DNA of 42,313 nucleotides from Acetobacter okinawensis JCM 25146 (GTDB lineage: Bacteria; Pseudomonadota; Alphaproteobacteria; Acetobacterales; Acetobacteraceae): assembly GCF_000613865.1 (NCBI RefSeq), contig NZ_BAJU01000023.1:1-42313 (forward strand), read 5' to 3'. This document shows positions 26,498-35,970 of the stretch, piece after piece. The notes under the pieces are model-generated. The model saw only the letters and a list, made by a program, of their open reading frames with translations, searched no databases and had not been told where the DNA came from. The translations under genes and the position numbers were made by a program. Position 1 is the stretch's first letter, and the number at the start of each line of letters is the position of its first letter.

Positions 26498-27916
26498 ATG
26501 GAACAGCTTAACAGACGCGTCCGGGACGACCTTGCCAAAATCCAGTTTGCCTCGGGCAACTGGTGTATTCCCCAGCAGCACAATGGCAAGGATGTGCTCG
26601 ACGTTGCCATTATTGGTGGTGGGCAGGGCGGGCTTGCCACGTGCTTCGGGCTGCGGCGGCGCGGGGTGACCAATACCTGTGTGTTCGATCTGGCCCCACA
26701 GGGGGAGGAAGGGCCGTGGGTCACCTTTGCGCGCATGATTACCCTGCGCACACCCAAGCATGTGGTTGGGCCCGACCTTGGTATTCCCAGCCTGACTCCC
26801 CAGTCCTGGTTTGAGGCAAAATACGGCGAGCAGGCATGGCGTGATCTGGACAAGATTTCCCGCCATGACTGGCAGGAATATCTGGTCTGGCTGCGCACCG
26901 TGCTGGACCTGCCGGTCCGCAACGAACACCGGCTGAGCGACATTGCGTGGGAAGATGGTCTGCTCAGGCTGACCTTTGTCTGTGCCGGTGGTGCCGAGCA
27001 GGTAGTGTGGGCGCGCCGCGTTGTGCTGGCAACAGGCATAGAGGGCGGTGGCGCGTGGCATGTGCCCGACTTCATCAGACAGGGGGTGCCAAAAAGCCGG
27101 TACGCCCATACCTGCGAGCAGATTGATTTTGAGTCCCTGCGTGGCAAGCGCATTGGTGTTCTGGGCGCTGGTGCCTCGGCTTTTGACAATGCGGCTACCG
27201 CACTGGAGCACGGAGCCGCCAGCGTGGACCTGTGCCTGCGCCGCAAGCAGATCCCCACAGTCAACCCCTATCGCTGGATGGAAAACGCAGGTTTTCTAAG
27301 CTATCTGGCCGATCTGCCAGACCTGCTGCGCTGGCGGTTCATGTACAAGATTTATGACCTGAACCAGCCCCCTCCGCAGGACACGTTCTGGCGGTGCCGC
27401 AAATACACCAATTTTGCTTACCACACCGGCACACCATGGACTGCCGCGCGGGAGGAAAACGGCGCTGTGGTTGTCACCACCCCGCACGGTGAGATGACGT
27501 TTGACTTCCTCATTATCGGCACAGGCTTTATCATTGATCTGACCAAGCGGCCCGAGCTTGCACGCATGGCCAGTCGCATTGCCTTGTGGAAAGACCGGTT
27601 TGAAGCCCCGGCTGATGAGCAGAGCGCTCTGCTGGGCAGCCACCCGTACCTGAGCAACGCGTTCCAGTTCCAACCGCTTGATGCTAACGACCCGCTCGCC
27701 CCGATGATGCAGTGCATCTACAACTTTACATTCTCCGCCATGCCCAGCATGGGCCTTGCCGGTGCAACCATTAGCGGCATGCGCTTTGGGGTAGAAAAAC
27801 TGACGACCTGCATCGGGCGCAGCCTGTTTGTGCAGGATGGCGCACTGCACCTGCAAAGCCTGCTGGACTATAACGTGGATGAACTGACCAGCTTTGATCC
27901 GCCAGAGCAGGCCTGA
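26498..27916 (+). CDS. FAD/NAD(P)-binding flavoprotein (monooxygenase-like), candidate urate-oxidising enzyme
   Basis: The 472-residue protein has an FAD Rossmann motif G40-G-G42-Q-G-G45, an A-T-G motif (178-180) and a second dinucleotide motif G223-A-G-A-S-A (NADPH-type). I-I-G-T-G-F-I then closes the FAD domain. This is the two-dinucleotide-domain layout of COG2072-type flavin monooxygenases. No signal peptide is present. It is the first gene of an operon encoding PuuE, UraD, UraH, a permease and XdhABC. Every step from guanine to oxalate is represented in the window except urate oxidation, so that is its most likely job. This assignment is inference; the family function is otherwise unknown. 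Confidence 0.75.
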   Translation: MEQLNRRVRDDLAKIQFASGNWCIPQQHNGKDVLDVAIIGGGQGGLATCFGLRRRGVTNTCVFDLAPQGEEGPWVTFARMITLRTPKHVVGPDLGIPSLTPQSWFEAKYGEQAWRDLDKISRHDWQEYLVWLRTVLDLPVRNEHRLSDIAWEDGLLRLTFVCAGGAEQVVWARRVVLATGIEGGGAWHVPDFIRQGVPKSRYAHTCEQIDFESLRGKRIGVLGAGASAFDNAATALEHGAASVDLCLRRKQIPTVNPYRWMENAGFLSYLADLPDLLRWRFMYKIYDLNQPPPQDTFWRCRKYTNFAYHTGTPWTAAREENGAVVVTTPHGEMTFDFLIIGTGFIIDLTKRPELARMASRIALWKDRFEAPADEQSALLGSHPYLSNAFQFQPLDANDPLAPMMQCIYNFTFSAMPSMGLAGATISGMRFGVEKLTTCIGRSLFVQDGALHLQSLLDYNVDELTSFDPPEQA

Positions 27917-27945
27917 GAAAAAAACAAGCGTAAAACGGGACAAAA

Positions 27946-28842
27946 ATGACTCAGACATACCCGCGTGACATGATCGGTTATGGTGCTACCCCGCCCGATG
28001 CACAGTGGCCCGGTGGCGCACGCATAGCCGTACAGTTCGTGATCAATTACGAGGAAGGTGCAGAAAACTGCATCTTGCACAATGATCGCGGGTCTGAGGC
28101 ATTTTTGTCCGAGATGGTGGGTACAAGCTCCATTGTGGGTGCGCGCTGCATGCAGATGGAAAGCCTGTATGAATACGGCAGCCGTGCAGGCTTCTGGCGG
28201 CTGCACCGTCTGTTTGCCGGTGCGGGTCTGCCGGTTACGGTTTTTGGCGTGGCTATGGCGCTGGCCCGCAACCCGCAGGTGGTTGCCGCCATGCAGGCGA
28301 GTGGGTGGGAGATTGCAACCCACGGTCTGCGCTGGATAGATTACCAGAACGTGCCCGAGGACGTGGAGCGCGCCCACATGCGCGAGGCCATAGCCCTGCA
28401 CACGCAGGTTACGGGGGAGGCCCCCCTTGGCTGGTATCAGGGGCGCACCAGCCCCAACACCGCCCGGTTGGTGGTGGAGGAAGGCTGTTTTTTATACGAT
28501 GCAGATTCCTACGCCGATGACCTGCCGTATTACGACCGGCAATACGGCAAACCCCAACTGGTGGTGCCCTATACGCTGGATGTGAATGACATGAAGTTTG
28601 CCGCCCTGAATGGCTTTACCGAAGGCGAGCAGTTCTTCCATTACCTGCGGGACACGTTTGACATGCTCTACCGTGAAGGAGGGCGTATGATGTCTGTCGG
28701 TCTGCACTGCCGCCTTGCTGGCAAACCTGCGCGCGCGCTGGCTGTTGCCCGCTTTTTGGAGCACGTGGGCGCTCATGCGGATGTGTGGGTTGCCACACGG
28801 GCCGATATTGCCCGCCACTGGCAGAAGGTCCACCCCGCATGA
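27946..28842 (+). CDS. puuE: Allantoinase, polysaccharide-deacetylase type (PuuE)
   Basis: The 298-residue cytoplasmic protein has the PuuE pattern: P-R-D-M-I-G-Y-G at the N-terminus, Y-E-E-G-A-E-N near 37-43, S-L-Y-E-Y-G-S-R-A-G-F-W-R, G-W-E-I-A-T-H-G, G-W-Y-Q-G-R-T-S-P-N-T and L-V-V-P-Y-T-L-D-V-N-D. It hydrolyses allantoin to allantoate, in a metal-independent way in described PuuE enzymes. It is the second gene of the purine operon, 29 bases after the flavoprotein, and its stop overlaps the uraD start (ATGA). Confidence 0.93.
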   Translation: MTQTYPRDMIGYGATPPDAQWPGGARIAVQFVINYEEGAENCILHNDRGSEAFLSEMVGTSSIVGARCMQMESLYEYGSRAGFWRLHRLFAGAGLPVTVFGVAMALARNPQVVAAMQASGWEIATHGLRWIDYQNVPEDVERAHMREAIALHTQVTGEAPLGWYQGRTSPNTARLVVEEGCFLYDADSYADDLPYYDRQYGKPQLVVPYTLDVNDMKFAALNGFTEGEQFFHYLRDTFDMLYREGGRMMSVGLHCRLAGKPARALAVARFLEHVGAHADVWVATRADIARHWQKVHPA

Positions 28843-29357
28843 CCACACTGGCCGAAGTCAACACCATGCCACAGGCTGCCTTTGTGGAGGCGTTTGGCGG
28901 GGTGTACGAGCACTCCCCCTGGGTTGCGCAAAAAGCTGCCCTCAGCCGCCCTTTTGCTGATCTTGGGGCCATGTGTCAGGCATTTTCAGCCGCCATGCAT
29001 GGCGCGGATGTGGCCGAGCAGTATGCCCTTGTGCGTGCTCACCCCGAGCTGGGGCACCGTCTTGGGGTGGACGCAGGGCTGACAGCAGCCTCCGCGCAGG
29101 AGCAGGGCGGGGCCGGGCTGGACCGGTTGACGCCAGAGGAATACGCGCGTTTTCGGGCTTTGAATGATGCGTACACGCAAAAATTCGGCATGCCGTTTGT
29201 TATTTGCGTGCGCAAGGTTGGCGGGCATGCCAAAGAGGTTATAGCTCAGGCCATGGAGCGGCGGCTTGCCAGCACGCCTCAGGCCGAGCTGGCCGAGGCC
29301 CTGCACCAGATTGACGCCATAGCCGCGTTACGTCTGCACGATAAGGTGGTGGCATGA
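28839..29357 (+). CDS. uraD: 2-oxo-4-hydroxy-4-carboxy-5-ureidoimidazoline (OHCU) decarboxylase
   Basis: The 172-residue protein contains the family blocks F-G-G-V-Y-E-H-S-P-W-V-A, A-H-P-E-L-G (catalytic His), F-R-A-L-N-D-A-Y and F-G-M-P-F-V-I-C-V-R. It converts OHCU to S-allantoin with loss of CO2, the third step of the urate oxidase pathway. The ATG at 28839 overlaps the puuE stop, and its own stop overlaps the uraH start, so the three genes are translationally coupled. Confidence 0.93.
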   Translation: MTTLAEVNTMPQAAFVEAFGGVYEHSPWVAQKAALSRPFADLGAMCQAFSAAMHGADVAEQYALVRAHPELGHRLGVDAGLTAASAQEQGGAGLDRLTPEEYARFRALNDAYTQKFGMPFVICVRKVGGHAKEVIAQAMERRLASTPQAELAEALHQIDAIAALRLHDKVVA

Positions 29358-29686
29358 GCTCTCTTTCAACCCATGTTCTCAATACGGTATCGGGTCGTCC
29401 GGCACAGGGCGTAACCCTGCGGCTGAGTGGCGCTCAGGGCATACTGTTCACAGGTGTGACCGATGCGGATGGCCGTTGCCCTGCACTGCGGTCGCTGGAA
29501 CTGGCTGCCGGGGCATACTGCCTTGAGTTTGAGGTGGCGGCCTACTTCCGCCAGCAGGGCACAGCGCTGGCGGACCCGCCATTCCTTGATATTGTGCCCA
29601 TTCATTTTGGCCTTGGCGGCAGCGGGCATGCCCATGTGCCCCTGCTGGTCGCCCCATACGCCTATTCGACTTACAGGGGGAGCTAA
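29354..29686 (+). CDS. uraH: 5-hydroxyisourate hydrolase
   Basis: The 110-residue transthyretin-like protein begins L-S-T-H-V-L-N-T-V-S-G-R-P-A and ends with the hallmark Y-S-T-Y-R-G-S tetrapeptide region of HIU hydrolases. It hydrolyses 5-hydroxyisourate, the direct product of urate oxidation, to OHCU. No signal peptide is seen, so it is cytoplasmic. Its presence shows that some urate-oxidising enzyme must act in this organism. Confidence 0.94.
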   Translation: MSSLSTHVLNTVSGRPAQGVTLRLSGAQGILFTGVTDADGRCPALRSLELAAGAYCLEFEVAAYFRQQGTALADPPFLDIVPIHFGLGGSGHAHVPLLVAPYAYSTYRGS

Positions 29687-29690
29687 GTCC

Positions 29691-31151
29691 ATGCAGCCTG
29701 CCAGCAAAACGCAAAATGCCGTTCATCCCGTGGACCAGATGCTTCCGGTCTGGAAGCTGGGGTTCTATGGCCTGCAACATGTGCTCACATTCTACGCTGC
29801 GGCGGTGATTGTGCCTGTTCTGCTGGCAGGCGCCATGGGCCTGCCCCGCGCAGCCCTTGAACATCTGATCGAGGCTGATCTGTTTACCTGCGGTATTGCC
29901 TCCTTTATCCAGTCTGCCGGGCTGGGGCGGTATATCGGGGTCAAGCTGCCGTTGTTGCAGGGGGTCACCTTTGTGGCCGTAACCCCCATGATCGCCATTG
30001 GCGTGGCAGCGGGCGGGGGCGTGCAGGGCCTGCCCCAGATTTTTGGGGCCGTTATTGCGGGTGGCATTTTTACCTTTTTGGCCGCCCCGTGGTTTGGCAA
30101 GCTGGTCAAATTCTTCCCTCCCGTGGTCACAGGCTCGGTCATTCTGGTCATTGGGCTGGCATTGCTGCCGGTGGCTGCGAACGACATTGTCAACGGGCAA
30201 GGCACGGGGGTCATGCAGAACCCGGTCAACATGCGCAATGTGGCGTATGGTCTGGGTACGCTTGCGTCCATTTTGCTGATCCAGCGTATGTTTAAGGGGT
30301 TTGTCGCCAGCATTGCCGTGCTGTTCGGGCTGGTGGCGGGGACATTGACCGCGTGGTTCCTGGGGGATGCCAGCTTTAGTGGTGTGCTGTCCGCCCCGTG
30401 GGTAACCGTGGCCCAGCCTTTTTACTTTGGCATGCCCACATTCCATGTAGTGCCTGTGCTGTCCATGCTGGTGGTCATGATCATTACCATGCTTGAGACC
30501 ACGGGCGATGTGTTTGCAACCGGCTCCATTGTTAAAAAAGACATTACCTCGGAGGACATTACGCGTGCGATCCGGGCCGATGGTCTGGCCACCATGATCG
30601 GGGGTGTGCTCAACTCCTTCCCCTATACCTGCATTGCCGAGAACGTGGGCCTTGTGCGGCTGACCCGTGTGACCAGCCGCTGGGTTGTGGTTGCGGCTGC
30701 CTTTATCATGATGGGGCTTGGCTGCCTGCCCAAGCTGGCCGCCATTATTGCCAGCGTGCCATTGCCCGTGTTGGGTGGTGCGGCTCTGGCCATGTTTGCC
30801 GCTGTGGCCGTGGTGGGCATTCAAACCCTTGTCAAAGTGGACTTTGATAACCTGAACAACACGGTTATTGTGGGCACCAGCATCGGGTTGAGCATGCTGG
30901 CCACGGCCCAGCCGCATATTGCCGACCATTTTCCCGCATGGATGCAGGTGATTTTTGGGAGTGGCATCACACTGGGGGCCATGTCCGCCATTGTGCTGCA
31001 TCTGGTGTTCAATTTTGGCAACCTGTGCTCCACGGAGCAGTCTGTCGAGCAGGATACCGTCATACTGGAAACGCCGGTGTGGAATGTGGTGGGTATGCAG
31101 GACAAACCCCATGTGGGTGGCGAGCCTGCTGGGCACACCCCCACGCACTAA
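29691..31151 (+). CDS. NCS2 family purine (xanthine/urate) permease
   Basis: ATG 29691 follows GGGGGAG seven bases upstream. The 486-residue polytopic protein (about 12-14 helices) has the NCS2/NAT signature E-N-V-G-L-V-R-L-T-R near residue 320 and E-T-T-G-D in the preceding region, as in YgfU/PbuX/UacT. The C-terminal tail is charged and soluble. Such permeases import xanthine or urate with protons. It lies inside the purine operon between uraH and xdhA. Which of the two purines it carries cannot be decided from the sequence. Confidence 0.9.
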   Translation: MQPASKTQNAVHPVDQMLPVWKLGFYGLQHVLTFYAAAVIVPVLLAGAMGLPRAALEHLIEADLFTCGIASFIQSAGLGRYIGVKLPLLQGVTFVAVTPMIAIGVAAGGGVQGLPQIFGAVIAGGIFTFLAAPWFGKLVKFFPPVVTGSVILVIGLALLPVAANDIVNGQGTGVMQNPVNMRNVAYGLGTLASILLIQRMFKGFVASIAVLFGLVAGTLTAWFLGDASFSGVLSAPWVTVAQPFYFGMPTFHVVPVLSMLVVMIITMLETTGDVFATGSIVKKDITSEDITRAIRADGLATMIGGVLNSFPYTCIAENVGLVRLTRVTSRWVVVAAAFIMMGLGCLPKLAAIIASVPLPVLGGAALAMFAAVAVVGIQTLVKVDFDNLNNTVIVGTSIGLSMLATAQPHIADHFPAWMQVIFGSGITLGAMSAIVLHLVFNFGNLCSTEQSVEQDTVILETPVWNVVGMQDKPHVGGEPAGHTPTH

Positions 31152-31215
31152 CACCACCCGGCCGCACGAACACGCAGCCAGAGACGTAAAAAAACAGCAG
31201 GCCGGGAGAGCATGC

Positions 31216-32733
31216 ATGCGCCAGCACATCCGCTTTTATGTGGGGGATACACTCCACCATCTCTCGGACCTGCCGCCGGAGATGACCCTGCTGGACTGGC
31301 TCCGCGAGCAGCAGAACCGCACAGGTACGAAGGAAGGCTGTAACGAGGGAGACTGCGGTGCCTGCACCGTGCTTGTCGGGCGGCTGGAGCAGGACAGGCT
31401 GGTGTGGCGTGCGGTCAATGCCTGTATCCATATGGTATGGATGCTTGATGGCGCGCAGTTGTTGACTGTGGAGGACCTGCGGACTGCCAGTGGTGGGCTG
31501 CACCCCGTGCAGCAGGCCATGGTGGACGAGCATGGGTCGCAATGCGGCTTCTGCACTCCGGGGTTTGTCATGTCCATGGTCGCATTGTCCACACGCGCGG
31601 ATCTGGCGGCGCTGGAGGGCACACTGGATGGCGAGCGCGTGATAAACGAGGCCCTTGCAGGCAATCTGTGCCGCTGCACGGGCTATGCACCCATAGTGCG
31701 CGCCATGAAAAAAGCGGCCGCCCACTGCGTTCGTAATGGTGAGCCCATAAGTGCGCGCCATGAGGAACTGACCGTACGCCTGCGTGCCTTGCAGGATGGC
31801 AAAACGGTGGAACTGCGCAGCCCCAAAGGACGCATAACGCTGCCCGCCAGTGTGGACGCACTGGCTACGGCCTATGCGCAGGACCCGGCGGCCGTGCTGG
31901 TTGCCGGTGGCACGGATGTGGGGCTGTGGGTGACCAAACGGTTGCGCCAGCTCCCCCATATTATTGCCGTGCGGTCTGCACAGGACCTGCACAACATCCA
32001 CACCCGCCCCGATGGTGCATTGTGGATCGGGGCTGCGGTCACCTATACCGAGGCCATGCCCCACCTGTTTGCACACCTGCCTGCGGCAGAGCAAACGTTG
32101 CGGCGCATTGGCTCCACACAGGTGCGCAATGCCGCCACGGTATGTGGCAATATTGGCAATGCCTCCCCCATTGGCGATGGCCCGCCCATTTTTATGGCGG
32201 CAGGGGCGCAGTTGCACCTGCGTTGCGCAGACGTGCGGCGCGTTGTGCCGCTGGAGGCGTTTTTTCTGGAATATGGCAAACAGGATATTCAGCCCGGCGA
32301 GTTCATAGAAGGGGTTCTGGTGCCGCCACTGGTGCAGGGGAGCGTGTGCGCGGTGTATAAGGTTTCCAAACGCTTTGATCAGGATATTTCGGCTGTGCTG
32401 GGGGCGTTTGTGCTGGTTATGGCCGCGGACGGCACCATACAGCAGTCCCGTCTGGCCTATGGGGGTATGGCGGGCATACCCTGCCGGGCCAAAAAGGCAG
32501 AGGCCGCCATGCTTGGCCAGCCCAGAACACAGGCGACCCTGCGCGCCGCTCAGGCTGCCATACAGGAGGATTTTACCCCCCTGTCAGATATGCGCGCCAG
32601 TGCTTGGTACCGCTCCACTGTTGCGGCCAATCTGCTGGCTCGCCTGTTTGAGCCCGAGCCAGCCAGCAGCGTAGCGGGCATGACCACAGGGGCTCCAACA
32701 TTACAGAACTGGCGGGAGCTGGCGGATGGTTGA
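31216..32733 (+). CDS. xdhA: Xanthine dehydrogenase small subunit (Fe-S/FAD)
   Basis: ATG 31216 gives a 505-residue protein. [2Fe-2S] motif C42-N-E-G-D-C47-G-A-C50 and the second cluster site C-G-F-C-T-P-G with C-R-C-T-G are followed by a FAD-binding domain with V-L-V-A-G-G-T-D-V-G and C-G-N-I-G-N-A-S-P-I-G-D. This fused layout is the Rhodobacter capsulatus XdhA type. It takes electrons from the Mo subunit to NAD+. The gene overlaps xdhB by 8 bp. Confidence 0.94.
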   Translation: MRQHIRFYVGDTLHHLSDLPPEMTLLDWLREQQNRTGTKEGCNEGDCGACTVLVGRLEQDRLVWRAVNACIHMVWMLDGAQLLTVEDLRTASGGLHPVQQAMVDEHGSQCGFCTPGFVMSMVALSTRADLAALEGTLDGERVINEALAGNLCRCTGYAPIVRAMKKAAAHCVRNGEPISARHEELTVRLRALQDGKTVELRSPKGRITLPASVDALATAYAQDPAAVLVAGGTDVGLWVTKRLRQLPHIIAVRSAQDLHNIHTRPDGALWIGAAVTYTEAMPHLFAHLPAAEQTLRRIGSTQVRNAATVCGNIGNASPIGDGPPIFMAAGAQLHLRCADVRRVVPLEAFFLEYGKQDIQPGEFIEGVLVPPLVQGSVCAVYKVSKRFDQDISAVLGAFVLVMAADGTIQQSRLAYGGMAGIPCRAKKAEAAMLGQPRTQATLRAAQAAIQEDFTPLSDMRASAWYRSTVAANLLARLFEPEPASSVAGMTTGAPTLQNWRELADG

Positions 32734-35115
32734 GGTACAGAGCACCGTGCAGACCCAGACCGATACAACGCTGCCCCATGGTTCCGTGCAGGTTGCTGGG
32801 GGGGCATCTTCTTCCCTGCGGCACGAAAGTGCGCACCTGCACGTAGCGGGGGAGGCACGGTATGTGGATGACGTGCCACTCCCCCCCAACGCCGTGCACG
32901 TTGCTCTGGGCCTAAGCCGTAGTGCCCATGCGCGTATCCTGAGCATGGACCTGAGCGCGGTTGAGGCCCACCCTGACGTGTTGTGTGTGCTGCGCGCGCA
33001 GGACGTGGCGCACAACCAGATTAGTCCCGTGGGGGCGGGCGATGAGCCACTTCTGGCCGAAGATCATGTGTTTTTTTATGGCCAGCCCCTGTTTGCCGTG
33101 GTGGCCCAGACCCGCCATGCTGCCCGCCATGCCGCAGCCCTTGCGCAGGTCACGTACGAGGACAAGCCCGCTGTGCTGAGCATAGAGCAGGCACGTGCCC
33201 AAGGCGGGGCACTGGTCTGCCGCTCGCTGGAAATGACACGCGGAGACGCCCCGCAGGCTCTGGCCGCTGCCCCGCACAGGCTTGCGGGCCAGCTTGTGGT
33301 TGGCGGTCAGGAGCACTTTTATCTGGAAGGGCAGGCCGCACTGGCCTGCCCGGGGGAGGATGGGGAGATGCGCGTGTGTTCCTCCACCCAGCACCCGACG
33401 GAAACCCAGCATATGGTGGCCCATGTTCTGGGCTGCCCCAACAACCTTGTGACCGTGGAAGTGCGGCGCATGGGTGGTGGTTTTGGCGGGAAGGAAACAC
33501 AGGCCAACATTGTGGCCTGCCTTGCAGCCCTTGCCGCTGCCCGCACGGGCCGCCCCGCCAAACTCCGCCTCGACCGTGATGACGATATGATGGTCACAGG
33601 CAAACGCCATGACTTTGTGATCGATTATGATGTGGGGTTTGACGCACAGGGCCATGTGCTGGGGGTGGATATGGAGCTGGCTGCCCGTTGTGGCTGGTCG
33701 GCCGACCTGTCCGGCCCGGTTACGGACCGCGCATTGTTCCATGCCGATAACGCCTATTACTACCCCGATGTACGCCTGCGCTCCCTGCCATTGCGGACCA
33801 ATACACAGTCCAACACGGCTTTTCGCGGCTTTGGTGGCCCGCAGGGGGTTGCTGCGGCCGAGCGGATTATGGAGGAAATTGCTTTTGCCACCGGGCTGGA
33901 CCCGCTGGATGTCAGGCTACGCAATGCCTATGGCACAACCGAACGGAACCTGACCCCGTACCATATGACCGTGGAGGATTCCATTACCACGGAGGTGCTG
34001 AGCCAGCTTGCCATAGATTGTGATTACCGTAAGCGCCGTGAGCAGATAAGGCTTTTAACAAGACAAGCCCGCATATGCGGCGCGGCATTGCCATTACGCC
34101 GGTTAAGTTTGGTATTTCCTTTACCGCCACGCATTTCAATCAGGCGGGCGCACTGGTGCATGTCTATACTGATGGCTCCGTGCAGGTGAACCACGGCGGC
34201 ACGGAAATGGGGCAGGGCCTGCACACCAAAATGGTGCAGATTGCCATGCGCGAGTTCGGGCTTGCGCAGGAGCGTGTGCGCATTACCGCCACCACCACTG
34301 GCAAAGTGCCCAATACCTCTGCAACCGCGGCGTCCAGCGGTGCGGACCTGAACGGCATGGCCGTGCTGGCGGCGGTGCGCACAATCAAGGACCGGCTGGT
34401 AACATTTGCCGCCAGCCACTGGCAGACCCCGCCCGAACAGATACAGTTTACCGCCCAAGGCGTTGTGGTGGGGGAGGCACTGGTGCCGTTCGCAACGCTG
34501 GTCAATGCAGCGTATATGGCGCGTATCTCCCTCTCCTCCACGGGGTTTTACAAAACGCCTAAAATCTCGTGGGATGCGGCAACCGGGCGGGGGCGCCCTT
34601 TTTACTACTTTGCTTATGGTGCCGCCTGCGCAGAAGTGGCGGTGGACTTGCTGACAGGCGAGAACCGCATGGAGCGTGTGGATATTCTGCATGATGCCGG
34701 TCTCTCGCTTAACCCTGATATTGACATCGGGCAGATAGAGGGTGGCTTTGTGCAGGGTGCTGGCTGGTTAACCATGGAGGAACTGTTCTGGGATACGGCA
34801 GGCCAGTTGCGCACACATGCCCCCAGCACATACAAAATTCCTGCCTGCTCTGATCGGCCCCGTATTTTTAATGTGCGCCTTATGGAAAACGTCCCCAACA
34901 GGGAGGACACCATCTTCCGCTCCAAGGCGGTGGGGGAACCGCCTTTTGTGCATGGTGTGGCCGTATTGCATGCCATTTCCGATGCGCTGGCCAGTGTGGA
35001 TGACTACCGCACCTGCCCGGGGCTGAATGCTCCGGCAACGCCTGAGCAGATTTTGCGCGTGGCCGAACGCCTGCGCCAGCGCCGTGCGGGGGCAGATGCA
35101 CAGGCTCGCGCCTGA
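32726..35115 (+). CDS. xdhB: Xanthine dehydrogenase molybdopterin subunit (frameshifted)
   Basis: The Mo-binding subunit of about 797 residues has G-E-A-R-Y-V-D-D, G-Q-E-H-F-Y-L-E, G-G-G-F-G-G-K-E, F-R-G-F-G-G-P-Q-G, H-G-G-T-E-M-G-Q-G-L and the catalytic K-A-V-G-E-P-P. The frame is broken at 34051: one missing G after A-T-A-A-G-G restores R-A-F-N-K-T-S-P-H-M-R-R-G. It oxidises hypoxanthine to xanthine and xanthine to urate in an alpha2beta2-type enzyme with XdhA. The stop lies inside the start of xdhC (20-bp overlap). Confidence 0.93.
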
Positions 35116-35970
35116 CGTCCTGCTCCGCCAGTGGCGGCAGGCCCCGCAGCCCCTTGTTGTGGCGCGTGTAACCCTGACGCGCGGCTCCACCCGCGGGAGG
35201 AAGGAGCCTTTATGCTGGTAGGGCAGGCTGTTGTGGCAGGCACTGTGGGGGGCGGCGCGCTGGAACTGGCGTGTGAGCAGCACGCCCATGCCATGCTCTG
35301 CTCGGGCGAGGTGGTGCGCGAACACCAGATTGTGCTGGGGGGGGCAAATGTCAGCCAGTGCTGTGGTGGCCGTGTGGCTGTCAGGCTGGAGGTGCTGACC
35401 CCGGAGTTATGCACGGAGCTGGAGGACCAGCTTGCCCGCCAGAGCAACCTGCGGGTCAGCCTGTTCCTGTTCGGGGCCGGGCATGTGGGGCGCGCACTTG
35501 CCCACGCACTTGCCCCCCTGCCGCTACGGCTGGTCTGGGTGGACCCGCGTGCGCATGAATTTGGTACCGTGCCCAGCGGGGTGGATGTGCGCGTAACATC
35601 CGACTGGGCCGGGGTGCTGGCTACGGCACAACCGGGGGCGGGGGTGTTGGTGCTCACCCCATCGCACACGCTGGATGCGCTTATTGTGGAGGCGGCACTC
35701 CTCCAGCCCGGTCTGGCCTATGTGGGGCTGATCGGCTCGCGCGCCAAGCGGCTGCGGTTTGAAAAATCGTTCGCAGAAGTTGGAGTTTTGCCAGAGCATC
35801 TGGCAAAACTGGTCTGCCCTATAGGGGATCGGGGTGTGCGGGACAAACGCCCCGAGGTTATTGCCGCCCTTGTGGCGGCCGAGGTGGTGGAAAAACTGCT
35901 CCATCCCTCACCCCGGCAGCAGGTTTTTACAACGCGGGCGGGTGATCCACCCCTTGCGTTACAGGGATAA
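35096..35970 (+). CDS. xdhC: Xanthine dehydrogenase accessory protein XdhC (frameshifted)
   Basis: ATG 35096 begins M-H-R-L-A-P-D-V-L-L-R-Q-W, with V-A-R-V-T-L-T-R-G-S-T-P-R-E-E-G after repair. Three C at 35190-35192 should be four; this single base joins the short first frame to the long second one. The Rossmann-like domain (F-L-F-G-A-G-H-V-G-R-A-L), L-I-G-S-R-A-K and C-P-I-G-D-R-G-V are XdhC signatures. It binds the molybdenum cofactor, supports its sulfuration and inserts it into XdhB. It is the last gene of the operon and overlaps the 3' end of the convergent hydrolase gene by 44 bp. Confidence 0.92.

Noticed and set aside
26498..27916. Assignment of the flavoprotein as HpxO urate hydroxylase
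   Set aside because: HpxO is an aromatic-hydroxylase-type flavoprotein with one N-terminal Rossmann motif; this protein has two dinucleotide motifs and a different layout.
29448..31229. Long minus-strand open frame opposite the permease
   Set aside because: The product is a His/Gln/Asn-rich low-complexity string with no motif, and the plus strand encodes a clear NCS2 permease with its signature.
1161..35970. Interpretation of the frameshifted genes as true pseudogenes
   Set aside because: Both halves of each gene are well conserved and each break is one small indel, so sequencing error explains them better; left open as a finding.
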